DNA from: Acidobacteriota bacterium
GTDB taxonomy: Bacteria > Acidobacteriota > Terriglobia > Acidiferrales > UBA7541
Direction: 5' to 3'
NCBI GenBank assembly: GCA_003224075.1
Contig: QHYF01000118.1
Location: 1 to 6,556, forward strand
Length of the DNA stretch: 6,556 nucleotides
Shown here: one piece after another, positions 1 to 5,992 of the stretch
Layout of the letters: the number at the start of each line of letters is the position of its first letter
Position numbering within the stretch: the stretch's first letter is position 1
The notes under the pieces: generated by a model
Database searches by the model: none
What the model was told of the DNA's origin: nothing
Seen by the model: the letters and a program-made list of their open reading frames with translations, nothing else
Translations under genes and position numbers: made by a program

Positions 1-230
1 CAGGCCGATCCGGTCCCAACGTGGCCTGGAATCGGGAAGCAGGCTAAGGCGCGCCCCAACTGGCCGGGTACCGAGGGCTCGTTTCCACACTTGCGGGTCG
101 CCAGCACGGCCGCGGTTGGACTCGAAACCGATGCCCATCGTCGTCCTGCGTGGTGGATCTACAATCATGGTAGTCATCCGCGTGCCGCCTCTAAGCTTCC
201 GGCCACCGAACACGGGATAACTAGACAACC

Positions 231-332
231 CTAGCGTTCCCAAGTTCGCTAGCAGAATAGGAAGTGCGCTCCAGCAGTACCAGAGTACTGACGAGGTGGG
301 GAGAGCTCGAATAGGACTTTCGTACTAAAGTC
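231..332. repeat. Cluster of three short perfect inverted repeats
   Basis: Three perfect 6-bp hairpins occur in about 100 bases: CTAGCG (231-236) with CGCTAG (247-252), loop 10; CAGTAC (275-280) with GTACTG (285-290), loop 4; and GACTTT (315-320) with AAAGTC (327-332), loop 6. Such density is more than I would expect by chance in this length, although each stem alone is weak. They could belong to a structured leader or small RNA upstream of the sigma gene, or be coincidental. Confidence 0.4.
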
Positions 333-343
333 GCTAAGTCGCT
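328..343. repeat. Tandem octamer AAGTCGCT x2
   Basis: AAGTCGCT is present twice head to tail (328-335 and 336-343) and is followed by AA, the start of a third copy. The first copy overlaps the right arm of the hairpin at 315-332. It has the look of a replication-slippage duplication; no function is visible. Confidence 0.6.
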
Positions 344-600
344 AATGCTCCCACGGACGCACGCAGCGCACCCTGTTCTAACCCGGCGAGGCGATTTCCG
401 TTGCGAGTCTGGGCGCGCAACACTCCCAATAGGATACCGCAATTCGAGTCGGGGTTGTTTCAGTTTTGCACACCAGTTTCCCCCCGTCGGGCTTATGCTC
501 TAGGATCCAGGGGTTTCTCCCGCGCTCGTCAGGGTCAATCGGGGATATACCCGCATCAGAGTACAAGTAGAAATGAGAGAAGAAACCTCAGGACGCGATG

Positions 601-606
601 AAGAGG
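601..606 (+). promoter_or_regulatory. Ribosome binding site of the sigma-factor gene
   Basis: AAGAGG lies 8 bases before the ATG at 615, a good Shine-Dalgarno spacing. The alternative in-frame ATG at 573 is preceded only by a weak purine stretch (AAGTAG). This decides in favour of the 615 start, without excluding 573. Confidence 0.5.
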
Positions 607-614
607 GCCCGGCA

Positions 615-1568
615 ATGGATGGGGGCAGGGCGCTTGACGGCTGCGCTTCCCTGATCGACTGGCTGTATGGTCAGTCAAAAGCAGACCAGTGGGGAGTTCC
701 GAGAGAACAATTTTCCGCTGCGCTCGAACGCAGCGCAAAGAAGCGCTTGACCTCCGGAGCGGCGACCGCGCAAAGCCTTGAAGAATATCTCTGCGGGCTC
801 CACATTGGAGATCTGGCCCTGGCGGTTGCCTGCGCCGAAGGATGCGAGACTGCCTGGGAACACTTCTTCACGACGTACCGCCCTTACTTGCGCGCCGCGG
901 CCGCCGCGATTCTTCATTGCGCCGCAGGTTCGGCGGAAGCCTGCGAGCTCGCGGATTCTCTTTTCTCCGAGTTGTACGGTTTGGCCGGCGGCAAAGGGGC
1001 GGAACGCTCGCTCTTCCGCTACTTTCACGGGCGCAGTTCGCTGAAAACCTGGCTTCGCGCCATTCTTGCCCAGCGGCATATCGATTCTATCCGCGCCGGG
1101 CGCCGCTTCGAGGAGCTTGGCGAGGAGGAAGCCGCTGATGGGCCGATGAAGACGTCGCTCGGCCAGCAAATCCTGCCCGCCGATCCACATCGGGAACGTT
1201 ACGTTGCATCATTCACGCGCGCCTTACAGGAAGCGCTCGCCCGCCTCGAACCGGCGGAAAAAGAGCGCCTTCGCCTCTACTACGCGGAAGAAATGACGCT
1301 CGCCGAGATTGGCCGCCTGCTTGGTGAGCATGAATCCAGCGTTTCCCGCCATCTTGAGCGTGTCCGCCGCGATTTGCGGCGCGACGTCGAGGATATTCTT
1401 CGACGCGGTTTTGTAGCCGCCAACGGCTCCATGGCTGATCCGGGGCTCAGCGACGCGGAAATTGCCCTCTGCTTCGAATATAGCGCTGAGGACTCGCCTA
1501 TCGATTTGGATAAATTGCTGCCGCGCCCCAAATCCCAGGGCCCGGCGCCCGGAAAGCGGCCTTTATGA
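615..1568 (+). CDS. Sigma-70 family (ECF-like) RNA polymerase sigma factor
   Basis: Cytoplasmic transcription initiation factor, 317 residues from the chosen start (331 if ATG 573 is used). Region 2 begins near residue 74 (AEGCETAWEHFF) and ends with the promoter -10-reading segment SSLKTWLRAILAQRHIDSIR at 141-160, a typical ECF region 2.4 pattern. Region 4 runs from about 205, with the helix-turn-helix MTLAEIGRLLGEHESSVSRH at 227-246 that would read the -35 element. About 70 residues precede region 2 and about 50 follow region 4 (tail 267-317, starting VAANGSMADP and containing an acidic EYSAEDSPIDLD patch), so the protein is much longer than a usual ECF factor of about 180-200 residues. Region 3 is absent. 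The zf-HC2 gene starts 51 bases downstream, the usual arrangement for a sigma/anti-sigma pair. The family call is secure; the regulon cannot be inferred here. Confidence 0.93.
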   Translation: MDGGRALDGCASLIDWLYGQSKADQWGVPREQFSAALERSAKKRLTSGAATAQSLEEYLCGLHIGDLALAVACAEGCETAWEHFFTTYRPYLRAAAAAILHCAAGSAEACELADSLFSELYGLAGGKGAERSLFRYFHGRSSLKTWLRAILAQRHIDSIRAGRRFEELGEEEAADGPMKTSLGQQILPADPHRERYVASFTRALQEALARLEPAEKERLRLYYAEEMTLAEIGRLLGEHESSVSRHLERVRRDLRRDVEDILRRGFVAANGSMADPGLSDAEIALCFEYSAEDSPIDLDKLLPRPKSQGPAPGKRPL

Positions 1569-1619
1569 TTCCGCGGCGCAAGAAGGCGGCGAAGATTCGT
1601 TCTAACCATGGAGTAGCCT

Positions 1620-3074
1620 ATGGGGTCTGACGAACGCGACCGGAGATTTGACAAAGCGCTCAGCCGCCATTTGCGAGCCTCCCAGGGAGCCGCGGACGCT
1701 GCGCTTCAGCGCGGCTCTTGTCCCGACACAGAAACGCTCGCGGCTTATCACGAGCGTTCGTTGCTTCCCGAAGAATTAAATTCCTGGAAGGAACATATCG
1801 TCGGCTGCGCGCATTGTCAGATGATCCTGGCCCAACTTGAATCAACGGATCAGATTCCGCTGGAGGCCGCTAACAAAGAAGAAGCCCTCGCAACGAAGGA
1901 GTCCGTCGCCGCAATGGCAGCGCAGAACCTTGAAGCGCTCCCTATGGCGGCGGCTCCGAGCAAGAGCCAACCCGCGTCTGAGACACTTCTTCGGGAAAAA
2001 GCGCGTCCATTTCGTCTTTCGAGCGGCGTGCGCTGGCGCTGGCTCGCTCCTGCGGGCGCGCTTGCTGCAGGCCTGCTCGTTTGGATTGCAGTTCATGAAA
2101 ACGAAAAACCTCACCTCCCGGCGCTTCCTACCACTCAAATCGCGAAGAATCAGGAGCCCCTCTCTCCTGCACCGTCATCGTCCGGCCCTGTGTCCGCCGC
2201 CTTGCCTCCAGCACCGTCCGATCTGGCAAAATCTAAACCGGCGACCGATGAAACCGCTTCTTCCAACACTAGGGCCGAGTCGGGAGCGACAAGGCTGCGG
2301 CCCAAGCTCGATTACGAGGCACGCGGCGCGCCCGAAAAGCCCTTCGCTGATAAAGAAAAGGGCCTTCGAAAGGACGCCGGACGGGACTCCTCAGAAGAAT
2401 TGCTTCGCGCTGGGAATCAGGCCGACCTCGACGCCAAAGCCGTGGCTGGGCCGTTGCAGCAGAAGTTGGAACTGCAAGAACAAGGGCGAGCACAAGCACA
2501 AGGACAAGCGGCGAATGTCCAATCACAGAATCAAAACAACTACAACGCGCAAAAAGCGCCTGGTCCCGCCCCACTCAGCCAGATGGACACAAAGAAAAAG
2601 GAACTGAAAACGGCGCGCGCCGCGGCGCCGGCGGCGCCTGAACCTTCGTCAGCGGGCGTAGCAGGCCTTACCGCCGCAACTTCCATGATGCAAGCAGTGA
2701 CCGTCTCCAATCCCGGTTTGATCTCACCGCCAGGTTCGAATGTCGTCTGGCGTGCCGGCCGCGCCGGACTGATCGAATTCTCCGGCGACAACGGCGCGTC
2801 CTGGTCGCGGCAAACCAGCGGCGTGCTCGTTGATTTATTGGCCGGCTCTGCTCCTTCGGACAAAGTTTGCTGGATCGTGGGTCGCGTCGGCGCCCTTCTT
2901 CTTACGACCGACGGCGGCGCGCATTGGAAATCAGTTGCTGCGCCGCTGAGTGAGAATCTCGGCGGTGTTCATGCTCTCGATGCGCTCCACGCCACAATTT
3001 GGAACGCTCTGAATACCAAGAGTTTCGAGACCCGCGACGGCGGCCTCACCTGGCAGCGCGTCGCTCATCCGTGA
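1620..3074 (+). CDS. Membrane-anchored zf-HC2 anti-sigma-like protein with C-terminal Asp-box (YCF48/BNR-like) domain
   Basis: 484 residues. GGAG at 1610-1613 sits 6 bases before the ATG. The N-terminal zinc-binding anti-sigma domain has Cys34, His59, Cys63 and Cys66 in the H-x3-C-x2-C pattern (HIVGCAHC). One hydrophobic segment, about residues 141-158 (WLAPAGALAAGLLVWIAV), is preceded by basic residues, which predicts a cytoplasmic N-terminus and an extracytoplasmic C-terminus. A long Pro/Ala/Ser then Gln/Asn-rich linker (about 160-350) follows. The C-terminal 120 residues carry three Asp-box-type repeats, SGDNGASW (388-395), TTDGGAHW (429-436) and TRDGGLTW (471-478), as in YCF48-like or sialidase-type beta-propellers, though three repeats are fewer than a complete propeller needs. 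Known of the family: zf-HC2 proteins bind and inhibit partner ECF sigma factors. Inferred: the Asp-box part senses or binds something in the periplasm and controls the sigma factor encoded just upstream. Confidence 0.85.
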   Translation: MGSDERDRRFDKALSRHLRASQGAADAALQRGSCPDTETLAAYHERSLLPEELNSWKEHIVGCAHCQMILAQLESTDQIPLEAANKEEALATKESVAAMAAQNLEALPMAAAPSKSQPASETLLREKARPFRLSSGVRWRWLAPAGALAAGLLVWIAVHENEKPHLPALPTTQIAKNQEPLSPAPSSSGPVSAALPPAPSDLAKSKPATDETASSNTRAESGATRLRPKLDYEARGAPEKPFADKEKGLRKDAGRDSSEELLRAGNQADLDAKAVAGPLQQKLELQEQGRAQAQGQAANVQSQNQNNYNAQKAPGPAPLSQMDTKKKELKTARAAAPAAPEPSSAGVAGLTAATSMMQAVTVSNPGLISPPGSNVVWRAGRAGLIEFSGDNGASWSRQTSGVLVDLLAGSAPSDKVCWIVGRVGALLLTTDGGAHWKSVAAPLSENLGGVHALDALHATIWNALNTKSFETRDGGLTWQRVAHP

Positions 3075-3154
3075 ATCGGAGCAGCCTCTGGCGAAATCAC
3101 GCCTCGCAAGAAATCCCACCGGCATCGTTCTAACGGAGAAGGCAATTCAAGCTT

Positions 3155-3160
3155 GAGGAG
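3155..3160 (+). promoter_or_regulatory. Ribosome binding site of the DUF4139 gene
   Basis: GAGGAG ends 6 bases before ATG 3167 but only 3 bases before the in-frame GTG 3164. The spacing favours the ATG as the true start. Confidence 0.7.
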
Positions 3161-3166
3161 AAAGTG

Positions 3167-4687
3167 ATGAAAATCTCCGGGAAAAATCTTAAGACTCGCT
3201 GGATCTGGATCGTCTCTGCCGTGGCCGTTTTCACGGGCAGCGCCACGCTTCTTTATCCTGCGACGCGCGCCCACAAGCCTCTTGTGACGCAAGAAAAAGA
3301 ATCCGGTCGCGCTGGGGCTGGCGACCAATCCACCAACCTGAACGATCAGACCGAACTGAACGTCACCGTCTATAATTCCAACATCGCCCTGGTGCGCGAT
3401 GTCCGCCAGCTCGTGCTTCCCAACGGCGCGTTTCGCCTGAAATTCATGGACATCGCCGCCACCGTAAACCCAGCCACCGTCCATTTCCGCTCTCTGAACG
3501 ATCCGGAAAAGCTTGGCGTCATCGAGCAGAATTACGAATACGACCTCCTCGAGCCCGCGAAACTCCTCCACAAGTATGTCGGCAAGGAAGTCACGCTGGT
3601 CCGCGCGTACCAGGAAAACGGCACGACCAAGCGCGAAGAGATCAAGGCCACCTTGCTCTCTGACAACAACGGCCCCGTCTGGAAAATTGGCAACGACATC
3701 GTGACTGGATTGTATGCGGAGAGCTATCGCTTTCCCGAAGTGCCCGCCAATCTCTACGACCGCCCCACGCTGCTGATGTCGCTCGAAAATTCCGGTGCGA
3801 AGAAGCAGCAAATCGAGGCTTCCTACCTCGCAAACAATCTGTCTTGGAACGCGGATTACGTTCTTACCGTTGCGCGTGACGACAAAAATGCGGACCTGGA
3901 TGGCTGGGTCACCGTCGTCAATAACAGCGGCACAGCCTTTCACAATGCCAAGCTGCAGCTCGTCGCTGGCGAGCTGAACAGGATTCCACAAGCTGGCAGC
4001 CTTGGCCGCATGGAGGCAGACGTAAGGGCGATGAGTAAAGCAGCAGCCCCGCAATTCCAGCAGGAAAGCTTCAGCGAATATCACCTCTACTCGCTCGGCC
4101 GGAAGACTTCCGTCGAGGACAAAGAGACCAAACAAATCAGCCTGCTCCAGGGCAGCGGCGTGCCCGTGGAAAAAATCTTCGTCGTGAACGGGCAGAGCTT
4201 TTATTACCACAACCAGCAGACTCCCGGGGCGCCGCTGAAGGATCCCGTAATGGTTTATTACAAGTTCAAAAATGAAGAGAAAAACGGCCTGGGCATTCCT
4301 CTTCCTGCAGGCAACGTGCGCGTTTATCAGAAAGATTCGAAGGGCGGCATTCTCTTTGCCGGTGAAGATCGCATCGGCCACACGCCGAAGGACGAGGAAT
4401 TGAACATCCACATCGGCAACGCCTTTGACGTCGTCGCCGAGCACAAGCAGACGGACTACAAGCGCATTGACACCCACACGTGGGAAATGGAATTTGAAAT
4501 CACCCTGCGCAATCACAAGGACGCGCCCATCACCGTTCAGGTGAACGAACCCATTGGCGGCGATTGGGAGATGCTTTCTTCAACCCACAAGTACACAAAG
4601 ACCGCGGCGTTCGCGGCGCAATTCAACGTGCCCGTCGTCAAGGACGGCACCTCGGTCCTGAGATATCGCATCCGCGCCCGCTGGTAA
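3167..4687 (+). CDS. Exported DUF4139 domain-containing protein
   Basis: 506 residues from ATG 3167; a GTG one codon earlier is also in frame but too close to the ribosome site. The N-terminus is basic (KISGKNLKTR) and is followed by a hydrophobic stretch about 11-29 (WIWIVSAVAVFTGSATLL), then ATRA near 32-35. This is consistent with a Sec signal peptide or an uncleaved anchor. The mature part starts with a beta-rich region (ELNVTVYNSNIALVRDVRQL, about 63-82). The DUF4139 domain covers roughly 215 to the end, with SYLANNLSWNADYVLTV (219-235), LDGWVTVVNNSG and LVAGELNR, and the late PLPAGNVRVYQKDSKGG and HIGNAFDVVAEHKQTDYK segments usual in this family. It appears complete, ending in a beta-strand (SVLRYRIRARW). 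It lies about 90 bases after the zf-HC2 gene with no evident terminator between, so co-transcription is likely. The biochemical function of DUF4139 proteins is not established; an envelope role is inferred from the signal peptide and the neighbours. Confidence 0.9.
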   Translation: MKISGKNLKTRWIWIVSAVAVFTGSATLLYPATRAHKPLVTQEKESGRAGAGDQSTNLNDQTELNVTVYNSNIALVRDVRQLVLPNGAFRLKFMDIAATVNPATVHFRSLNDPEKLGVIEQNYEYDLLEPAKLLHKYVGKEVTLVRAYQENGTTKREEIKATLLSDNNGPVWKIGNDIVTGLYAESYRFPEVPANLYDRPTLLMSLENSGAKKQQIEASYLANNLSWNADYVLTVARDDKNADLDGWVTVVNNSGTAFHNAKLQLVAGELNRIPQAGSLGRMEADVRAMSKAAAPQFQQESFSEYHLYSLGRKTSVEDKETKQISLLQGSGVPVEKIFVVNGQSFYYHNQQTPGAPLKDPVMVYYKFKNEEKNGLGIPLPAGNVRVYQKDSKGGILFAGEDRIGHTPKDEELNIHIGNAFDVVAEHKQTDYKRIDTHTWEMEFEITLRNHKDAPITVQVNEPIGGDWEMLSSTHKYTKTAAFAAQFNVPVVKDGTSVLRYRIRARW

Positions 4688-4771
4688 CAGATCAACGATC
4701 CAAATGGAGGGCGCCTCACGTTGTCAAGGAACGCAGTCGGTCGGGCGTAGGTGGCCTATTTTGTTTTGCTT

Positions 4772-4789
4772 GCGGAGGCTCGCTTCCGC
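4772..4789. repeat. Short GC-rich hairpin downstream of the DUF4139 gene
   Basis: GCGGAGG (4772-4778) pairs with CTTCCGC (4783-4789) over 7 bp with one G-U pair and a CTCG loop, 84 bases after the stop codon. No T-run follows on either strand, so it is not a good intrinsic terminator. It might stabilise the 3' end of the operon transcript. Confidence 0.35.
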
Positions 4790-4903
4790 GGAGTGGCCGT
4801 TTTGGTGGCCGTTCGAATCTGCCGCGCCGCGCCGCGCTTCCCCGGTGTCTCGTTTCGCTGAGGGCAAAGGGTTTAGGTCCGCGCCGCGCCGCCTCACCCA
4901 GTA

Positions 4904-4912
4904 TGCTATAAT
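4904..4912 (+). promoter_or_regulatory. Extended -10 promoter of an ORF-less unit
   Basis: TGCTATAAT combines a consensus TATAAT (4907-4912) with the upstream TG of an extended -10 element. There is no -35 match at the expected distance (the region is GC-rich), which extended -10 promoters can tolerate. Transcription would start at about 4919-4920, inside the palindrome at 4918-4936. Confidence 0.5.
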
Positions 4913-4917
4913 TATTT

Positions 4918-4936
4918 CAGGTCAAACTTTGACCTG
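4918..4936. promoter_or_regulatory. Perfect 19-bp palindrome, operator-like
   Basis: CAGGTCAAACTTTGACCTG is a perfect inverted repeat (9 bp, one central C, 9 bp). It begins six bases after the -10 hexamer and covers the predicted start point, a typical position for a dimeric repressor site. As RNA it could fold only with a slightly opened loop. The binding protein is unknown. Confidence 0.5.
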
Positions 4937-4941
4937 GTACA

Positions 4942-4975
4942 AAGAGCGGCAGCCTGGGCTGCCGCTCTTCGTTTT
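4942..4975 (+). terminator. Strong intrinsic terminator-like hairpin
   Basis: AAGAGCGGCAGC (4942-4953), loop CTGG (4954-4957) and GCTGCCGCTCTT (4958-4969) form a perfect 12-bp stem, followed by CGTTTT (4970-4975). The stem ends in TT, so the T-rich tail is interrupted only by CG. It could end the RNA started at 4919, the upstream sigma/DUF4139 operon (255 bases after its stop), or both. On the minus strand the stem is followed by only a short T-run (TTTG), so termination of the methyltransferase transcript is possible but weaker. Confidence 0.7.
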
Positions 4976-5052
4976 CCGCCGCGGAATCGCCGCAAATTAT
5001 CCGGCGCCTCGCCTTCTCGCGTAAAGCGGGCTACCAATTTCTCATGATTATG

Positions 5053-5103
5053 TTAACCCCTAAGTCGTTTAGAATCCGCACTTACAAAAATAGAGGGGGG
5101 TAG
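5053..5103. other. Intergenic A-rich/G-run block
   Basis: A TTAACCCC start (5053-5060) is followed by AGAATCC, then TTACAAAAATAG and a run of six Gs (5095-5100). It lies just beyond the stop codon of the minus-strand methyltransferase and has no coding content. On the minus strand it reads as a C-run followed by TCTATTTTTG, which could be a weak 3'-end signal without a hairpin. I list it because the alternating C-run, A-run and G-run make-up differs from its surroundings. Confidence 0.3.
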
Positions 5104-5119
5104 CCTGCCTTCTGTATTT

Positions 5120-5905
5120 CTACTGACTCTCCGCCACGTAGATCATCTCGGGTGAAGAATCCGAGAGCGGCGAGCGGTCGAAGTTTCCATAGAGGCGCAC
5201 GACACGGAAACCGCAGCGCGCCAAAAGGTGTTCGATCTCATAGCGGAAGAAATAGCGCAACGTCCAGGCGAAAACCAGGCGCTCGTTCCGGCCATCCGGA
5301 TGTCTCACCTGAAAAATCATCTCGACATCATTGCGTTGTTCCGCCCGATGAAACGCGGCGACGCGTTCGCTGATGCGCACCTGCCGCCCGTTGGCGGCCC
5401 GGTATTCCGTAATCAGCGTTTCTCGCATGTGCACGGGATCATGCATTCGCTCGGCATCCGTCTGGAACACATCCAGAATCAGCCGTCCGCCCGGCGCAAG
5501 ATGCTTGCGAACGCAATTCAGGCAATCCAACTGCTGCTGAATTTCCAGCAAATGCTGAAACGGCCGGAAAGGAATGATGACCAGCCGGAATTTTTCGCCG
5601 AGGTCGAACCGCGTCATATCGCCCTGGACGAAGTGGACCCGTTCGCGCGCCTCCACGCGCAGCGCGGCGCGCTTCTGCACCGCGCGTTCGAGCATGCGCT
5701 CGGAGAGATCGAGGCCGGTGATCCGCTTGCCCTCCTCCGCGAGGGTCATGGTGATGCGCCCGGTCCCGCACCCCAGCTCCAGGATGGGATCGCCGAAATC
5801 GCGCGCGGCATCGCGGTAGAAAGCCACATCCTGCAGCCGCCCGCGCACGATCGGCGACTCGTCGTAGTAATCCGCTATGAACGAATCGTATAAAGCTGAC
5901 GTCAT
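5120..5905 (-). CDS. Class I SAM-dependent methyltransferase
   Basis: Soluble cytoplasmic methyltransferase, 261 residues from ATG 5905 (271 if ATG 5935 is used; neither has a strong ribosome site, but 5905 has a GAG at fair spacing and begins directly with the conserved-looking TSALYDSFIADYYD). The Rossmann fold is clear: motif I ILELGCGTGR at 41-50 binds SAM, the acidic residue of GLDLS (Asp66) would bind the ribose, QGDM (94-97) is the adenine-loop motif, IIPFRPFQHLL (110-120) is motif IV, and LAPGGRLILDVF (136-147) is the typical strand after it. A C-terminal beta-rich half (HPDGRNERLVFAWTLRYFF and onward) probably shapes the substrate pocket. The general type is like small-molecule methyltransferases (Methyltransf_11/25 style); the substrate is not evident. 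It is the second gene of a minus-strand pair after the RidA-like gene and converges on the DUF4139 operon. Confidence 0.9.
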   Translation of the reverse strand: MTSALYDSFIADYYDESPIVRGRLQDVAFYRDAARDFGDPILELGCGTGRITMTLAEEGKRITGLDLSERMLERAVQKRAALRVEARERVHFVQGDMTRFDLGEKFRLVIIPFRPFQHLLEIQQQLDCLNCVRKHLAPGGRLILDVFQTDAERMHDPVHMRETLITEYRAANGRQVRISERVAAFHRAEQRNDVEMIFQVRHPDGRNERLVFAWTLRYFFRYEIEHLLARCGFRVVRLYGNFDRSPLSDSSPEMIYVAESQ

Positions 5906-5937
5906 GATTTTCTCGGCCTGCTGGCCGCGCGCCATCC

Positions 5938-5964
5938 GGAGGCGGAAGTTTTTCCTTTACCTCC
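5938..5964 (-). repeat. Nested inverted repeat upstream of the methyltransferase
   Basis: GGAGG (5938-5942) and GGAA (5944-5947) mirror TTCC (5952-5955) and CCTCC (5960-5964). On the minus-strand RNA, the GGAGG and GGAA of the purine tract could therefore pair with the CCTCC and TTCC before the start codon. This may hide a Shine-Dalgarno-like sequence. The hairpin has no T-run, so it is unlikely to be a terminator. Confidence 0.35.
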
Positions 5965-5990
5965 TCTGCCTCCTTTACTTCCTTTGCCTC
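5955..5990. repeat. 18-bp imperfect tandem repeat
   Basis: CTTTACCTCCTCTGCCTC (5955-5972) is followed directly by CTTTACTTCCTTTGCCTC (5973-5990), matching at 16 of 18 positions. On the minus (transcribed) strand it is a purine tract rich in AAGGAGG-like words, filling the gap between the RidA-like stop codon and the methyltransferase start. Confidence 0.8.
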
Positions 5991-5992
5991 AT

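Larger units (their letters stand above)
1..614. other. Leader/intergenic region without a supported gene
   Basis: No open frame here has a convincing start, ribosome site or recognisable domain. Two plus-strand frames (to about 201 and 234) and one minus-strand frame (about 320 down to the left edge) happen to be free of stops, but none reads like a known protein. The minus frame contains an ATG at 177 followed by TTMIVDPP, which faintly recalls a secreted acidobacterial protein motif; this is discussed as a finding. The interval 231-332 is rich in short perfect hairpins. No rRNA, tRNA, tmRNA or RNase P signature was seen. The stretch may carry the promoter and 5' leader of the sigma-factor gene, but I could not find a credible -35/-10 pair. 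Confidence 0.5.
4688..5119. other. Convergent intergenic region
   Basis: The region lies between the plus-strand operon and the minus-strand methyltransferase. It holds a GCGGAGG/CTTCCGC hairpin (4772-4789), a repeated GTGGCCGTT (4793-4801 and 4805-4813), two GC-only stretches sharing CCGCGCCGCGCCGC (4822-4835 and 4879-4892), the promoter-palindrome-terminator unit (4904-4975) and an A-rich block ending in six Gs (about 5053-5100). Open frames crossing it (such as 4704-5024) give basic, low-quality translations without domains or ribosome sites, so I do not call a gene. Confidence 0.6.

Noticed and set aside
100..140. Antisense tRNA-like TCGAAACC stretch
   Set aside because: The arms around the TTCGA loop do not pair and no acceptor, D or anticodon arm can be found.
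466..499. TTGCAC ... TATGCT as a promoter of the sigma gene
   Set aside because: The spacer is 22 bases, too long for a sigma-70 promoter, and the -35 match is poor.
221..601. Short frames at 221-442 (-), 378-566 (-) and 401-601 (+)
   Set aside because: All are under 75 codons, mutually overlapping, without ribosome site or recognisable sequence.
1837..2607. 256-codon plus-strand frame inside the zf-HC2 gene
   Set aside because: Its translation is extremely rich in Arg, Lys and Ser without any domain, and it overlaps a better-supported gene in another frame.
3065..4516. Very long open frame (483 codons) antisense to the DUF4139 gene
   Set aside because: It mirrors a gene with clear DUF4139 motifs, signal peptide and ribosome site; its own translation shows no domain, and long antisense frames are common in GC-rich genes.
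4704..5024. Plus-strand frames in the convergent intergenic region (also 4564-4911)
   Set aside because: No ribosome site or domain is visible, the composition is unlike the neighbouring genes, and one runs through the terminator stem.
5228..5893. Plus-strand 221-codon frame opposite the methyltransferase
   Set aside because: Shadow of a gene with a full set of SAM-binding motifs on the minus strand.
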